A DNA stretch of 64,000 bases from an uncultured Lentisphaeria bacterium (GCA_905197955.1 CAJKAR010000027.1:4823-68822), one strand, 5' to 3'. Shown: positions 6,915-15,608, counted from the stretch's first letter. Numbers and translations are program-made. The notes: generated by a model from the sequence alone, not told the origin.

Positions 6915-8815
6915 AAGCCGTTACCTTAAAAAAAATCTGGGAGCTGCAGGACTTCCTTTTTTTTATCCCATTTTATCAGCGCGGATACCGCTGGAACAAA
7001 CGGCAGATCAAACAACTTCTCCTGGACATCGATTCGTTTCAGCCCTCCGATGGGAATTTTTATTTTCTGCAGGCTCTGGTAGTCGTGTGCCCAGAAGATA
7101 AGGGCTGGCGGGTAGTGGACGGACAGCAGAGATTGACTACTTTGCAACTGATTCTGAATTATCTTGAAACTTCGCTCTTTACAATTGCTTATGAGCGGAA
7201 AGAAGCGACAGAACAGGGGCTCGACTCTTCTTTCAAAAAGAAGGCATTGGAATGCATTAAGGAATTTTTTGAAAACAAAAAGGATGACGAGAAAAGGTCA
7301 TTTCGGGACAAAGTTCAGGACCAGTGCCGCTTCCTATTCTACGAGATCCCGGCAGAGGATGAGCTGCGGACTTTCCGCGAACTCAACAGCGGGAAAATCT
7401 CCGCAACCGACTCCGATCTGGTGAAATATCTGCTGCTGAAGCCCGGTTCCGACGAAGAAGCCGCCGTCACGCAGGCCCGCGCCGAAGAGTGGGACGAGAT
7501 CGAACGAAAAATGAACGACGACGCATTCTTCGCATTCATGACCCCGCGCAACACCTGGCGCGAAGAGGATCGCATGACAATCCTGTTTCGATACGCCGGA
7601 TTTACCGTTTCTCCCGGAATGGAGGTTTTCCCGTTCCTGATGATGATCGAGAAAGAGCTCAAAACCTCCTCCCGTGCCGAGGTCTGGGAAAAGATCAGCG
7701 CGGCCTTTCATCGGCTGGAGGAATGGTTTCATGATCCGCTCCTCTACCACGCATTCGGCTGGTACGTCCACCGGCGCGGCGGTTCCACTCCCGGAAAATT
7801 GGAGGAGACACGCTGGAGAGAAGAACTGGAGAAAGCTTCCCGTTATCCCATTGCAGCCCCAGATGAAACAAGAGACGATTATCAGCAGGGGCAGAATAAT
7901 CCGCTCCATCGTTATCTGCTGCTTCACAACGTTGCCTGCTGCTGGTGTCAGCAGACGCGTTACGATTTCGTCCGTCACCGCCTGGTCGGGGTCTGGTCGC
8001 TTGAACATATCTTCGCCCGAAATCAGCGAGATCTGACGAGAGAGGAACTGGAACAATGGCTGAAGGGATGTACTCAACAGCTATGGGAAGAATACCAGCA
8101 GAAGTGCCAGGAAAATCAAGGCAACGCCTGGCTCGCGGATAAGCTGGGGAAAAAATATCCGGAGGAGGAAGTGGACAACTCCATCCGCAATCTGGCTCTG
8201 CTTCCGCAGGATGCCAACGCCTCTTTCAACAACAAATTGTTTGAGGAGAAACAGAAACTTGCCGCTCAATGGTCAGAAAACGGCTGGACGCCCTACTGGA
8301 TCCCGCCAGCGACGGAGGCGGTGTTTCAGAAATCCCTGCCGGGAGTCACGAGCGATCCCTACTGGTCAAACGAAGATAAGGAGGCGTATCTCAAATACCT
8401 GAAGAGTTCAGTCAACTCCTTCGTGGAAGCCGTAGCCCGACGCTTTTCCGAAGAAAACCCCGATCGCTTTTTCGAGTTGCTGACCCGGTACCGTGTTGAG
8501 ATTCCCTGCATTCAACGCCATTATGTGCAAGGCGCTGATACGCCGCGCGCCAGAGACGTCCGGACAAATTTTATCCAGACGCTCTATTCCGCCTGCACAA
8601 AAGGGACTCCCGTTCTGCTGCATTTCATCTACGGGCCGGCAAAAGACGGCGTCTTTACGCCGGTCGACGGGCAACAGCGTCTGACCACGCTCTGGCTCTT
8701 CGCGAGATATGCAGCGGAACGTTCGTCCGCAGAAAAAAGATCTGCCGGGCTTCCGCAGCTTTCACGATTTTCTACGTGGAGCGCCCCTGTGCAAACCAAT
8801 TCTGCCGGGCGCTGA
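6911..8815 (+). CDS. DUF262/DUF1524 (GmrSD-type) nuclease-like protein, first half
   Basis: Residues 1 to about 200 are a DUF262 domain with IPFYQRGYRW (19-28) and DGQQR (70-74), the ParB/Srx-like NTP-hydrolysing motif of GmrS. Around 330-470 is a DUF1524 HNH-type nuclease region with LEHIF near 366 and the later NLALL and N...F...K signatures. From about residue 500 a second DUF262 domain begins, with its own DGQQRLTTLW near 585-592. That domain breaks off at TTTT (8768-8771). Loss of one T would explain it, because the next frame continues the expected FYVERPCANQFCRAL sequence. The last 14 or so residues here are therefore out of frame. Related proteins are modification-dependent restriction enzymes and phage-defence factors. 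The start overlaps the activator stop (ATGA). Confidence 0.8.
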   Translation: MKAVTLKKIWELQDFLFFIPFYQRGYRWNKRQIKQLLLDIDSFQPSDGNFYFLQALVVVCPEDKGWRVVDGQQRLTTLQLILNYLETSLFTIAYERKEATEQGLDSSFKKKALECIKEFFENKKDDEKRSFRDKVQDQCRFLFYEIPAEDELRTFRELNSGKISATDSDLVKYLLLKPGSDEEAAVTQARAEEWDEIERKMNDDAFFAFMTPRNTWREEDRMTILFRYAGFTVSPGMEVFPFLMMIEKELKTSSRAEVWEKISAAFHRLEEWFHDPLLYHAFGWYVHRRGGSTPGKLEETRWREELEKASRYPIAAPDETRDDYQQGQNNPLHRYLLLHNVACCWCQQTRYDFVRHRLVGVWSLEHIFARNQRDLTREELEQWLKGCTQQLWEEYQQKCQENQGNAWLADKLGKKYPEEEVDNSIRNLALLPQDANASFNNKLFEEKQKLAAQWSENGWTPYWIPPATEAVFQKSLPGVTSDPYWSNEDKEAYLKYLKSSVNSFVEAVARRFSEENPDRFFELLTRYRVEIPCIQRHYVQGADTPRARDVRTNFIQTLYSACTKGTPVLLHFIYGPAKDGVFTPVDGQQRLTTLWLFARYAAERSSAEKRSAGLPQLSRFSTWSAPVQTNSAGR

Positions 8816-10734
8816 CGACTCAGGCTATGGGCTGGCAAACCGATGTCGATCCGGCAGAATCCATCCCTGCCCAATCGTGGTTTCAACAGGAGTGGCAGCT
8901 GGACACGACGGTTGCTTCCATGTTGCGGATGCTCTCGACCATCCACGAGAAATTTAAATCCGACGTACCGGAAAAAATCTGGGATTGTTTGCAAAATCAA
9001 ATTACGTTCCAACTGTTGACTGACAACTTCCCGGACGATATCTATCTGAAGCTGAACGCCCGCGGACTTCAACTGACCCAGTGGGAGAACTTCAAGGGGG
9101 AATTTGCCGGACTGCTTGGCAAATCCCGTTGTATTTGGAACAAAAAGATCGAAGAACTTTCCGACGCCTTTTTCACCCGTGCGGAGGAAGCTCTCCCTGA
9201 CGACGCCTTTTTCGCGCTGGCAGCCAGGCTCGCGGTCGCACAGGCAAACATGAAAAACCGGAACTGCGGCGCCCAGATCGAAAAGCTTGCGAACCAGACG
9301 AACTGGAAAGAAGAGTTGCCTTTTGTCTCGTTCCATGAGTTCACGGAGATTCTTCCGAAGGCAGACAGAGACAAGTTTGCGATCCATTATCTGCGGCTAG
9401 TTGACCGGATTCTTCAGAAGATCAAGGAGGCTGCAGAGTTGCCCTCTCCCTATTGGCAGAAAGAACGGAAACTGCTGCAATCGCTATTTTACCCGCGAGA
9501 CAGAAAAGAGCGGGAGCTGTCGATGCTCCTGTTCTTCTATTTCGCCCAAAACCGGACTCCTGCCCCGGAAGATTTCCAAAAAGCACTGCGCTGCATGTGG
9601 AATATCCTTGAAAATACAGAAGTTACAAAAAAGAGTTTCCCGAAACTATATCGCTGGGTAACAAAGCTCTCTAAGAGGAAAGACAACATTCTTGATTTCC
9701 TGAGTAAAGTGAAAATCCTTAAGAAATGCGGCAAGAAGATAGCTCAGCAAAATAAAGATGATCGCCTGTTCGATCAACTCCGTGAGGAGTCCATCAAGGC
9801 GAAGATTTATCAGAACGCCGAACAGAATAAGGAAAAAATAGAACTGCTTCAAAAAGCGGAAAACAATCTGCACGGTCGCGTCCGGCTGGGGATTCTTAAT
9901 TTGAAGGAGGCGCGTCCGGATTTTTCGGAAGATCGTCTGAAAAAGTTGAATGAATTGTTTGAAGCATGGAATATAGCAAAAGAAGATTCGGAGAGCCGGA
10001 AAAAGATTGTTTTGAATATTGTCGCAGCAGAACCATTTGTTTTGCAGGATGAAATCTATTTGTCAACAGAGAACGACAACCTGCGGGCGCTGCTGACCAC
10101 ACGCGATGATCAATCCATCCAGGAACATCTGCGCGAGATGACAACCAATAGCATTCCTACCCAACCATTTTCGGAATGGAAAGCTGATGCATCCTCAAAA
10201 TGGAAACGAGACTGGAGGCAGTCGCTTTTGAATATTGCAAAGGGAGTCAACGGTTATAACGTATATACCAAATATCTCTGGGAAGAAAAGCGCCGCATAC
10301 ACTATCATGAGAGCAGTGATATCTATGCACTCTACCGCAATTCGACGATTTCCGGAGCTCTCCCGATTGGTGATTGGCGGATTGAGCTGGGGGTGGAAGG
10401 AAGTCCGTTCCGGAAATGGTATAAGAAGACAACAAAGGGAACGGAGCTGAATATTACGATCAACAAAGGAACCATGTGCTGGAAAGAAATAACATGGAAT
10501 GGAGAAAAAGCGAATCTTTACCTTGGAAGCAAACAGATTTCCATTGGGAAAAAACCTCTTGCGGAAGCACCTATTTCTTCTGATGCTCTGAAAGAAAAGA
10601 TAGAAACAGAATTGAATAATCTTTTTCCAACAAAGACACCGGAATTGGAGCAGTCGCCTGCGGCAGAAAAAGGTAGTGTCCGTAATTTTGCGCACATTTG
10701 CTTCTGGAGTTTTGCGACCAGAGCATTCACATGA
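8776..10734 (+). CDS. DUF262 protein, second half (frameshifted continuation)
   Basis: This 652-codon frame continues the second DUF262 domain started in the preceding frame, with FCRAL, the VASMLRMLSTIHEK helix and YLKLNARGLQLTQWENFK. A long helical, Lys/Glu-rich C-terminal region of about 450 residues follows, without an HNH motif that I can see. The GTG at 8776 has no ribosome binding site, so it is unlikely to be an independent gene. Restoring one T at 8768-8771 would give a single protein of about 1,270 residues carrying two DUF262 domains. Natural relatives occur as adjacent or fused DUF262 pairs. The last codons (from about 10670) run into sequence shared with an opposing frame, so the native C-terminus may be slightly altered. 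Confidence 0.72.
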   Translation: MERPCANQFCRALTTQAMGWQTDVDPAESIPAQSWFQQEWQLDTTVASMLRMLSTIHEKFKSDVPEKIWDCLQNQITFQLLTDNFPDDIYLKLNARGLQLTQWENFKGEFAGLLGKSRCIWNKKIEELSDAFFTRAEEALPDDAFFALAARLAVAQANMKNRNCGAQIEKLANQTNWKEELPFVSFHEFTEILPKADRDKFAIHYLRLVDRILQKIKEAAELPSPYWQKERKLLQSLFYPRDRKERELSMLLFFYFAQNRTPAPEDFQKALRCMWNILENTEVTKKSFPKLYRWVTKLSKRKDNILDFLSKVKILKKCGKKIAQQNKDDRLFDQLREESIKAKIYQNAEQNKEKIELLQKAENNLHGRVRLGILNLKEARPDFSEDRLKKLNELFEAWNIAKEDSESRKKIVLNIVAAEPFVLQDEIYLSTENDNLRALLTTRDDQSIQEHLREMTTNSIPTQPFSEWKADASSKWKRDWRQSLLNIAKGVNGYNVYTKYLWEEKRRIHYHESSDIYALYRNSTISGALPIGDWRIELGVEGSPFRKWYKKTTKGTELNITINKGTMCWKEITWNGEKANLYLGSKQISIGKKPLAEAPISSDALKEKIETELNNLFPTKTPELEQSPAAEKGSVRNFAHICFWSFATRAFT

Positions 10735-10943
10735 GCCTGCATGGAATGAATATCGTTCATGTCTAGGAGGGAAAGTCTTCGGGATGCCAGAGCACGTCCG
10801 AGTACCGTTCCAGTTTTGTAGACGTCTGCGATCTGTTCTTTTTCGTTGTCGTTCAGGGCCTTGAATTTGCCGGTATTGAGCACGGTCTGGAGAACGCACC
10901 ATGCGACGTCCGACTTGAAATTCAAATCTCCCTCCATCATCAT
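10518..10943 (-). CDS. Hypothetical helical protein, probably part of a decayed gene
   Basis: The frame begins MMMEGDLNFKSDVAW and reads as good helical protein (KALNDNEKEQIADVYKTGT, then SLLDMNDIHSMQAHVNAL) to about 10690. Its tail to 10518 is merely antisense to the DUF262 gene. The same frame is open upstream to about 11140 without a good start codon, with protein-like sequence (ESARQLNVSYKSNEQLNKEA), so the true gene is longer or broken. It converges on and overlaps the end of the DUF262 gene. I recognise no family; a remnant of a mobile or phage gene is possible. Confidence 0.4.
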   Translation of the reverse strand: MMMEGDLNFKSDVAWCVLQTVLNTGKFKALNDNEKEQIADVYKTGTVLGRALASRRLSLLDMNDIHSMQAHVNALVAKLQKQMCAKLRTLPFSAAGDCSNSGVFVGKRLFNSVSIFSFRASEEIGASARGFFPMEICLLPR

Positions 10944-11029
10944 CTGAATGGTGTTTTTGATTCCCCTGTAATTGGCGATTCGTTCGACGGCCTCTTTGTT
11001 GAGCTGTTCATTGGATTTGTATGATACGT

Positions 11030-11395
11030 TCAGTTGTCGAGCTGATTCTGATAGCGGATTTTTTTCGTTTCCGTTTTCGCGGATCGGGTTTTTCTGTTGA
11101 GGAGAGGAAAGACTGTAGAGTTTTCCATTGACATTTCATTTTCCGGTACTATAATATTAGTGAGCCCGGATGATTTGTCCCTTGAGCTTACATCTCCGGG
11201 CGCCTTCGCATGGTCAAGGGGATTTGCGATGTTCCAATGAACTTCTTTTCCTCTGAACAACCCCTCGGAAAATTTCCTTGGATGGAAACTGGCTGGTCCC
11301 AGTTTTCCCTCTTTTTCAATTTCCGTAATAGATAACGCCCAAAATTTTGGAAAGAATGCGAAGCTGCCAATGAAAATTGATTTATCCTGACTCAT
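11030..11395 (-). pseudogene. Fragment, possible 5' part of the preceding broken gene
   Basis: From an ATG at 11395 the frame reads MSQDKSIFIGSFAFFPKF and on through VHWNIANPLDHAKAPG, which looks like protein. Its last part (NRKTRSAKTETKK) lies over the start of the open stretch that continues in the other minus frame, which reads NEKNPLSESARQL. A one-base shift near 11050-11060 would join the two. There is no clear ribosome binding site before 11395. I treat the two frames as pieces of one decayed gene of unknown function. Confidence 0.3.
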
Positions 11396-11560
11396 AATAG
11401 CACATGAAATTATATTTTCAAGTAAGCAAGACTTCCCCCTCATTTCTCCTCGAATTCCGGCAGATTTCTGGGCGTATCGACATAGAACCTTTAGCCTGTC
11501 AGGATCCATGTGGCCTTACCGCATGAAAAAATGGTATCATCTTTGCATAAATCAAAACCG

Positions 11561-11774
11561 AAATTCTCCGTTTTTTGGGGACTTGGGACACATGGTTTCT
11601 GCGTAAAATCATAAAAAACAGCGTAAAACAGAGAAAAGTTCGCTGTTTTTTATGGGCATCATATTTGGAGAAATCAAGACGAGTTTCGGAGTGTGTTTTC
11701 ACAAGTTCTCTTTCTCCAAGTGGTTATGACTTTTCCAATCCATGTGTCCCGGACACGAGGCAAACGGAGAATTT
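11561..11774. repeat. Hairpin element with 35-bp imperfect terminal inverted repeats (MITE-like)
   Basis: 11561-11595 and 11740-11774 are inverted copies. The outer 13 bases (AAATTCTCCGTTT) and the inner 11 (GGGACACATGG) match exactly; the middle 11 do not. The 144-base interior contains a second, perfect inverted repeat (see 11611-11653). There is no reading frame of note inside. No target-site duplication is evident in the flanks. It could be a miniature transposable element or a structured RNA or terminator region. It sits next to the tRNA pair, a common landing zone for mobile DNA. Confidence 0.45.
11611..11653. terminator. Perfect 13-bp inverted repeat, possible bidirectional terminator
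   Basis: ATAAAAAACAGCG at 11611-11623 is perfectly complementary to CGCTGTTTTTTAT at 11641-11653, with a 17-base loop. Each arm supplies a T-run on one strand, so it could terminate transcription in both directions. It lies inside the larger inverted-repeat element. Confidence 0.5.
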
Positions 11775-11878
11775 GCCGGAGAATCAGGGAATCTGCATCG
11801 GAAATGGTGGTGAACGGAGAATCTCCGTTTTTCTCTGATTTTGCAAGTCGTTGAAAATCAACGCACAAATCTGGGAAA

Positions 11879-11908
11879 TAAAAAAGCCGAACGGTGTGTC
11901 CGTCCGGC
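11879..11908 (-). terminator. Rho-independent terminator of the tRNA pair
   Basis: On the minus strand GCCGGACGG, a five-base loop and CCGTTCGGC (11908-11886) form a nine-base-pair stem with one G-T pair, followed by a T-run. It lies just downstream of tRNA-Phe. Confidence 0.75.
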
Positions 11909-11923
11909 AAAGAAGTAAAAAAA

Positions 11924-11999
<76 letters not shown>

Positions 12000-12009
12000 A
12001 CTCATAAAA

Positions 12010-12086
12010 TGGTGCACCCGGTAGGAATCGAACCTGCAACCTTCTGGTCCGTAGCCAGACGCTCTATCCAATTGAGCTACGGGTGC
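12010..12086 (-). tRNA. tRNA-Arg (ACG)
   Basis: A 77-base cloverleaf. The acceptor stem is GCACCCG with CGGGTGC, the anticodon loop is CTACGGA giving anticodon ACG (read as ICG after A34 deamination), the T arm is AGGTTCGATTCCT, and CCA is encoded. Ten bases separate it from tRNA-Phe, so the two are probably one transcript. Confidence 0.95.
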
Positions 12087-12121
12087 CCGCCATTCAGACT
12101 CTTTCATCTGACGACTCGATT

Positions 12122-12149
12122 AATATAGCATAAAAGAAAAAAAAATCAA
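12122..12149 (-). promoter_or_regulatory. Promoter of the tRNA-Arg/tRNA-Phe transcript
   Basis: On the minus strand TTGATT (12149-12144), a 16-base spacer and TATATT (12127-12122) form a sigma-70-type promoter about 35 bases before the tRNA-Arg 5' end. Confidence 0.55.
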
Positions 12150-12218
12150 ATCATTTTCTGAAGTTTTATGAAAAAACTATCGACAATCGCCTCCATACAA
12201 TCTCCTTTTACAGAAAAA

Positions 12219-12581
12219 TCACTGCTTCTGTTTCTCCTGATTGTACTTCCGCGCTAAAGCCACTATCTCCAGCAGCTTTTCTTTCTGCACCTCCTCTGGA
12301 AGATCTCCAAACGTATCCAGAAGAATTCGCTGATCCGTGCTCAACTCCAAATATTTTGAACCTAAAGACACCTGCTTCTGAGGCTTTTTCCCAAGATATG
12401 GCTTAATCAGCGGATACATCTTCGTCCATGTCTCATCCTTGATCGACTGCGTCTCCTTCCGAAGATATTTGGTCACCGTATCCGCACTCACATTGGCAAG
12501 TTTTGCAAACTCGGAAACAGATTCATAGCCTTCCGTAATACATCTGTGAAGCGCTTTGACAATGTCATCTGTAAGTTTCAT
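12219..12581 (-). CDS. Helix-turn-helix protein, 120 aa
   Basis: A small DNA-binding protein. Residues about 20-42 (VSEFAKLANVSADTVTKYLRK) fit a phage-repressor/XRE-like helix-turn-helix. The C-terminal half is charged and helical (ELSTDQRILLDTFGDLPEEVQ), perhaps a dimerisation region. I chose the ATG at 12581 because GGAGG lies nine bases upstream; the frame is open to 12632. It is a lone gene between the tRNA pair and mreD. It might be an orphan regulator left by a mobile element at the tRNA locus, which is inference from position. Confidence 0.75.
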   Translation of the reverse strand: MKLTDDIVKALHRCITEGYESVSEFAKLANVSADTVTKYLRKETQSIKDETWTKMYPLIKPYLGKKPQKQVSLGSKYLELSTDQRILLDTFGDLPEEVQKEKLLEIVALARKYNQEKQKQ

Positions 12582-12734
12582 CCTGGTGTTCCTCCTTAGT
12601 GAAAAACCTGTATTTAAATTATCATTTTTCAATCACGAATCAAGCCGGAATATGAAAATAAATCAATGATTCCTCCCTCAAACGCCCCTCTGCAAAAAAA
12701 ACGATTTCCAACTCAAGCAATCACAAAGACGTTT

Positions 12735-13256
12735 TCAGGGACGTCTCTGTCTGTTACGAAGTCTCTCCTTGGCATCCGCAAACAGTTCCAGTGAAAGGCC
12801 GGACCCCATAAAATCCAACAGCATGATCGCCAACGGGAACAGCATTGCGGAAAAACATGCGGCAACCACCGCATCCGCTCCGGCATCCAGAATCGATTCC
12901 CATGAAAAACCTCCATGAATCACCGAAGCCGGAAACTGTGCCAGAAATGGAAGAATCGCACCCGGAATAATCAGCAATGAAATGGAATCCGTTTCCGTCT
13001 GATGAAGCCAGAAAATTGCAAAACAGACAATCAGAAAAAGAAAAAAAGCCGTCCAGGGATTCGATGCCCCCAGACAGAAATCTAAAACACAACCTCCGAA
13101 AAAAGCAACCCCTCCCCCATACCACACCCCGAATACATAGGTGGAATAAAATACCAGAGGCGCTAAAAGCATCACCTTAAACCCGGAAGATTCCGCCAAA
13201 ACCTCCCCGAAAACCGCCGCAAACGTAAATAAAAACAAATAGCAGAAACGTGTCAT
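12735..13256 (-). CDS. mreD: MreD-like rod-shape membrane protein
   Basis: A 173-residue, very hydrophobic protein with about five membrane segments. Sequence similarity within MreD is always weak, so the assignment rests on size, topology and position: it starts at 13256, overlapping the stop of mreC. MreD links MreC with the elongasome in the inner membrane. The last segment has a charged tail (ADAKERLRNRQRRP). Confidence 0.7.
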   Translation of the reverse strand: MTRFCYLFLFTFAAVFGEVLAESSGFKVMLLAPLVFYSTYVFGVWYGGGVAFFGGCVLDFCLGASNPWTAFFLFLIVCFAIFWLHQTETDSISLLIIPGAILPFLAQFPASVIHGGFSWESILDAGADAVVAACFSAMLFPLAIMLLDFMGSGLSLELFADAKERLRNRQRRP

Positions 13257-14128
13257 TGCGAAACTTTCCTTGTATAAACCGCAAGGAATTTTACGGTATC
13301 CATCTCTATAAACGGCTTTAATTCCACTTCCGCAAACATCTGGTCACGAATCGTTGCCACATGTCCCGACGCATTCCGGACTACCGTCCCAACCAGGAGC
13401 CCGTGCGGAGTGTGAGAGGAGATTCCGGAAGTCGCAACCAGCTCCCCTTCCGCATACGTTCCGTCCGCCGGAAGATATTTGATCAGAGGCCGGCGGGAAT
13501 AGGTTCCGAACTCCAGTCCGCCGCAAAGCCGCGAAGCTGCCAGCATCACACTCAAATGACATTCATCGGAATACAGCGTAATCACCGTCGCCGTTCGCCG
13601 GGAAACATTCTTGATCCGCCCGACAACAACACTTCTGCCCGTCTGATCCGGAGCAACCACCAGATCGCCCGGCGCGATCCCATCCTTCTCACCTCGATTT
13701 ATGACAAACCGTTCCCGCCACGTCGCAACCGATCTGGTCAGAATCTCCGCAAACACCGGCTCGTAACCCGTTTTCCGTGGAATGGAAAGAAGCGCACGCA
13801 ATCGCCGGTTCTCTTCCGACAGCCCCCTCAGAAGAGCATTCTCCGCTTCCAGGTGATTTTTTTCCCGGGAGGCCGCGGCAAGCTGCCTTGCAAGCGTCCG
13901 TTTGGAATTCAACATCAGACCAAGCGCAGAAGCCTTGTCCTCCGCCTTGACCGAACACGCAAAAAACGGACTCATAAAATCCCGGGAAAACCCCGAAAAC
14001 ACTCGCCGGAATGATCGATATCCCGCCAGAATCACCAGCACGGAAACCAGAACAATCCCGATCACATAGGCGCCATGCAAGGTCCGTGCAAATTTTCTTT
14101 TTTCATTCAGTGGATCTTCCCGCATCAT
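13253..14128 (-). CDS. mreC: Rod-shape-determining protein MreC
   Basis: About 291 residues. There is one membrane anchor near 20-40 (GAYVIGIVLVSVLVILAGY), a coiled coil around 75-115 (the LAAASREKNHLEAENALLRG region), then the double beta-barrel MreC core with the typical VFAEILTRSVATWRERFVINRGEKDGI stretch broken across barrels and VGRIKNVS near 170. MreC scaffolds the cell-wall elongation machinery on the periplasmic side. Two ATGs (14128 and 14125) are possible. The start overlaps the end of the upstream exported-protein gene and the stop overlaps mreD. Confidence 0.9.
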   Translation of the reverse strand: MMREDPLNEKRKFARTLHGAYVIGIVLVSVLVILAGYRSFRRVFSGFSRDFMSPFFACSVKAEDKASALGLMLNSKRTLARQLAAASREKNHLEAENALLRGLSEENRRLRALLSIPRKTGYEPVFAEILTRSVATWRERFVINRGEKDGIAPGDLVVAPDQTGRSVVVGRIKNVSRRTATVITLYSDECHLSVMLAASRLCGGLEFGTYSRRPLIKYLPADGTYAEGELVATSGISSHTPHGLLVGTVVRNASGHVATIRDQMFAEVELKPFIEMDTVKFLAVYTRKVSQ

Positions 14129-15465
14129 CTCATTCCTGTCCGTTTGGCATAGTTGTCGAGAACCTCAAGAGCCCGGTCGGTAATTTTCTCCGAATTCACA
14201 TTCCCCGAAAAACTCAGCGAATACCGCTTTCCCACCGGAATCAGACGCTGTTCCGCATCTCTCAGAATATTCTCCGTCAGGCTCTGAATTTCAAGCGCAC
14301 GAAGAAATCTTTTTTCTGCGGCCGCAATGCGTTTCCCCGTCTGAGCCGTACCGCCCTCATTACGAAAGAGTGTCAGCTCATGAATGAGACCGGAAAAAGC
14401 CTCCGTCACCTGAGGCGGCGAGGTATACAGCAGTTCCGTCAGGCGCACCAGAGTCTCCGCAAGCTGCAGCTGCAGATCAATATCAAGTTTTCCGCGCAGA
14501 GATTCCGCAGCTTCCATAACCGTCATTGTCCGCTTTTTCCCCTTTGCATCCCTGACATTGACCTCCCCCATCGCCTGCCGATAGGATGTCTCCAGATACG
14601 AAATGGACATCGGCAGAAAACGGCTGAGCAGCATGCGTTCCGCTTCCCTGCGAAACCATTTATCCAGATCAAATTCCCCGTCCGTCAGCACAAACCTGCC
14701 AAACTTCTTTTTCCCGTATGCCGCAAGATGAGAAAGGAACAGTTCCCGAAACAGCTCATACTGATTGATCTCCGGATTCCCGTAAATTCTCGCCAGATAC
14801 CGTTCCAGAAGCCCCTTCTTCATCGCTCCGGAACGGACACATTGTTCAAACACGATCTGCGCCCACTCCTCATACATGATCCTGGAAAATCCATCCGCCG
14901 CATCAGGCGCGTTTTCGATAATATCCCTCAGTTCAGGAAAAACTCCATGAGAAGCAAGAGCATAGGCACTTGGAAATCTTCCGAATTTCAGATTCTGAAG
15001 CTTCCAGGAATCGGAAGCGGTCCGCCGGGCAATCCCCGCAAAGACCCAGGAGCGCGGAAAGCGTTCCTGCTGTTCCAGCGTAAGTCCGAGACGGGATAGA
15101 AAAATCCATCGTGCCATCTGCTCAAGTTTCCGGGGATCTTCCGACCAGGCGGAAAAACGTTCCGGCAGAAAAATCTGTATTCTATTCCCCCGATCCCGTT
15201 CCGCTTTGAAACTGCCCTTTCCATCAGGCGGAGGCACATTGAACGCGCAGAGGATTTCCCGCGGGAGTCCTCTGGTCACTCTCGGCAGGGTAAGACGCGC
15301 AATATTTCTGAACCGGAACGCCAGGGTCTGGGAATAGTACGAGTCTCCCGGAACGGCTGCGCTCTCATCCAGAAACTTGAATTCATAGGACTCCTGCGTC
15401 AACGCCGCAATAAAGGCGGACAACAGAAACAGCACCGTCAGTTTCAGCTTCATACAACAATTCAT
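14125..15465 (-). CDS. Exported protein of unknown function upstream of mreC
   Basis: A 446-residue protein with a signal peptide (about MKLKLTVLFLLSAFIAALT, cleaved near residue 25). The mature part is rich in Arg, Leu and Glu and mostly helical, without cysteine pairs or a known catalytic motif. Residues about 130-250 (FLSRLGLTLEQQERFPRSWVF onward) faintly recall the peptidase-like or scaffold proteins found in this phylum, but I cannot name a family. Its last codons overlap the mreC start, so it is probably co-expressed with mreCD. A role in envelope assembly is inference from that coupling. Confidence 0.8.
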   Translation of the reverse strand: MNCCMKLKLTVLFLLSAFIAALTQESYEFKFLDESAAVPGDSYYSQTLAFRFRNIARLTLPRVTRGLPREILCAFNVPPPDGKGSFKAERDRGNRIQIFLPERFSAWSEDPRKLEQMARWIFLSRLGLTLEQQERFPRSWVFAGIARRTASDSWKLQNLKFGRFPSAYALASHGVFPELRDIIENAPDAADGFSRIMYEEWAQIVFEQCVRSGAMKKGLLERYLARIYGNPEINQYELFRELFLSHLAAYGKKKFGRFVLTDGEFDLDKWFRREAERMLLSRFLPMSISYLETSYRQAMGEVNVRDAKGKKRTMTVMEAAESLRGKLDIDLQLQLAETLVRLTELLYTSPPQVTEAFSGLIHELTLFRNEGGTAQTGKRIAAAEKRFLRALEIQSLTENILRDAEQRLIPVGKRYSLSFSGNVNSEKITDRALEVLDNYAKRTGMR

Positions 15466-15573
15466 CCGATCTCTTGAATCGTAAATTTACACGTCCCGGC
15501 ACCGTTTTGCAACTTGAAAAAAGAGGGAAGAGAGATTTTTTCCGCGATTCGGATCAATAAAACGCGGTGTGAT

Positions 15574-15608
15574 ACCGCAACTGTTGATTTTGAGGCATCA
15601 CACCGCTT
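15574..15608. repeat. Inverted repeat after the remnant
   Basis: GCGGTGTGAT and ATCACACCGC are perfect ten-base inverted copies separated by about 23 bases. The hairpin lies immediately past the stop of the remnant gene and could be its old terminator stem, although no long T-run follows. Confidence 0.5.

Noticed and set aside
12104..12218. Possible integration (attachment) site at the tRNA genes
   Set aside because: No integrase gene and no visible duplicate of a tRNA 3' end within the window.
13361..15099. Long plus-strand frames opposite mreC and the exported-protein gene
   Set aside because: Shadows of the minus-strand genes, rich in Arg, Ser and Pro, with no motifs or start signals.
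15494..15520. A CGGCAC...TTGCA sequence resembling a sigma-54 promoter
   Set aside because: The GG to GC distance is nine instead of ten, the first base of the -24 box is wrong, and no plus-strand gene follows.
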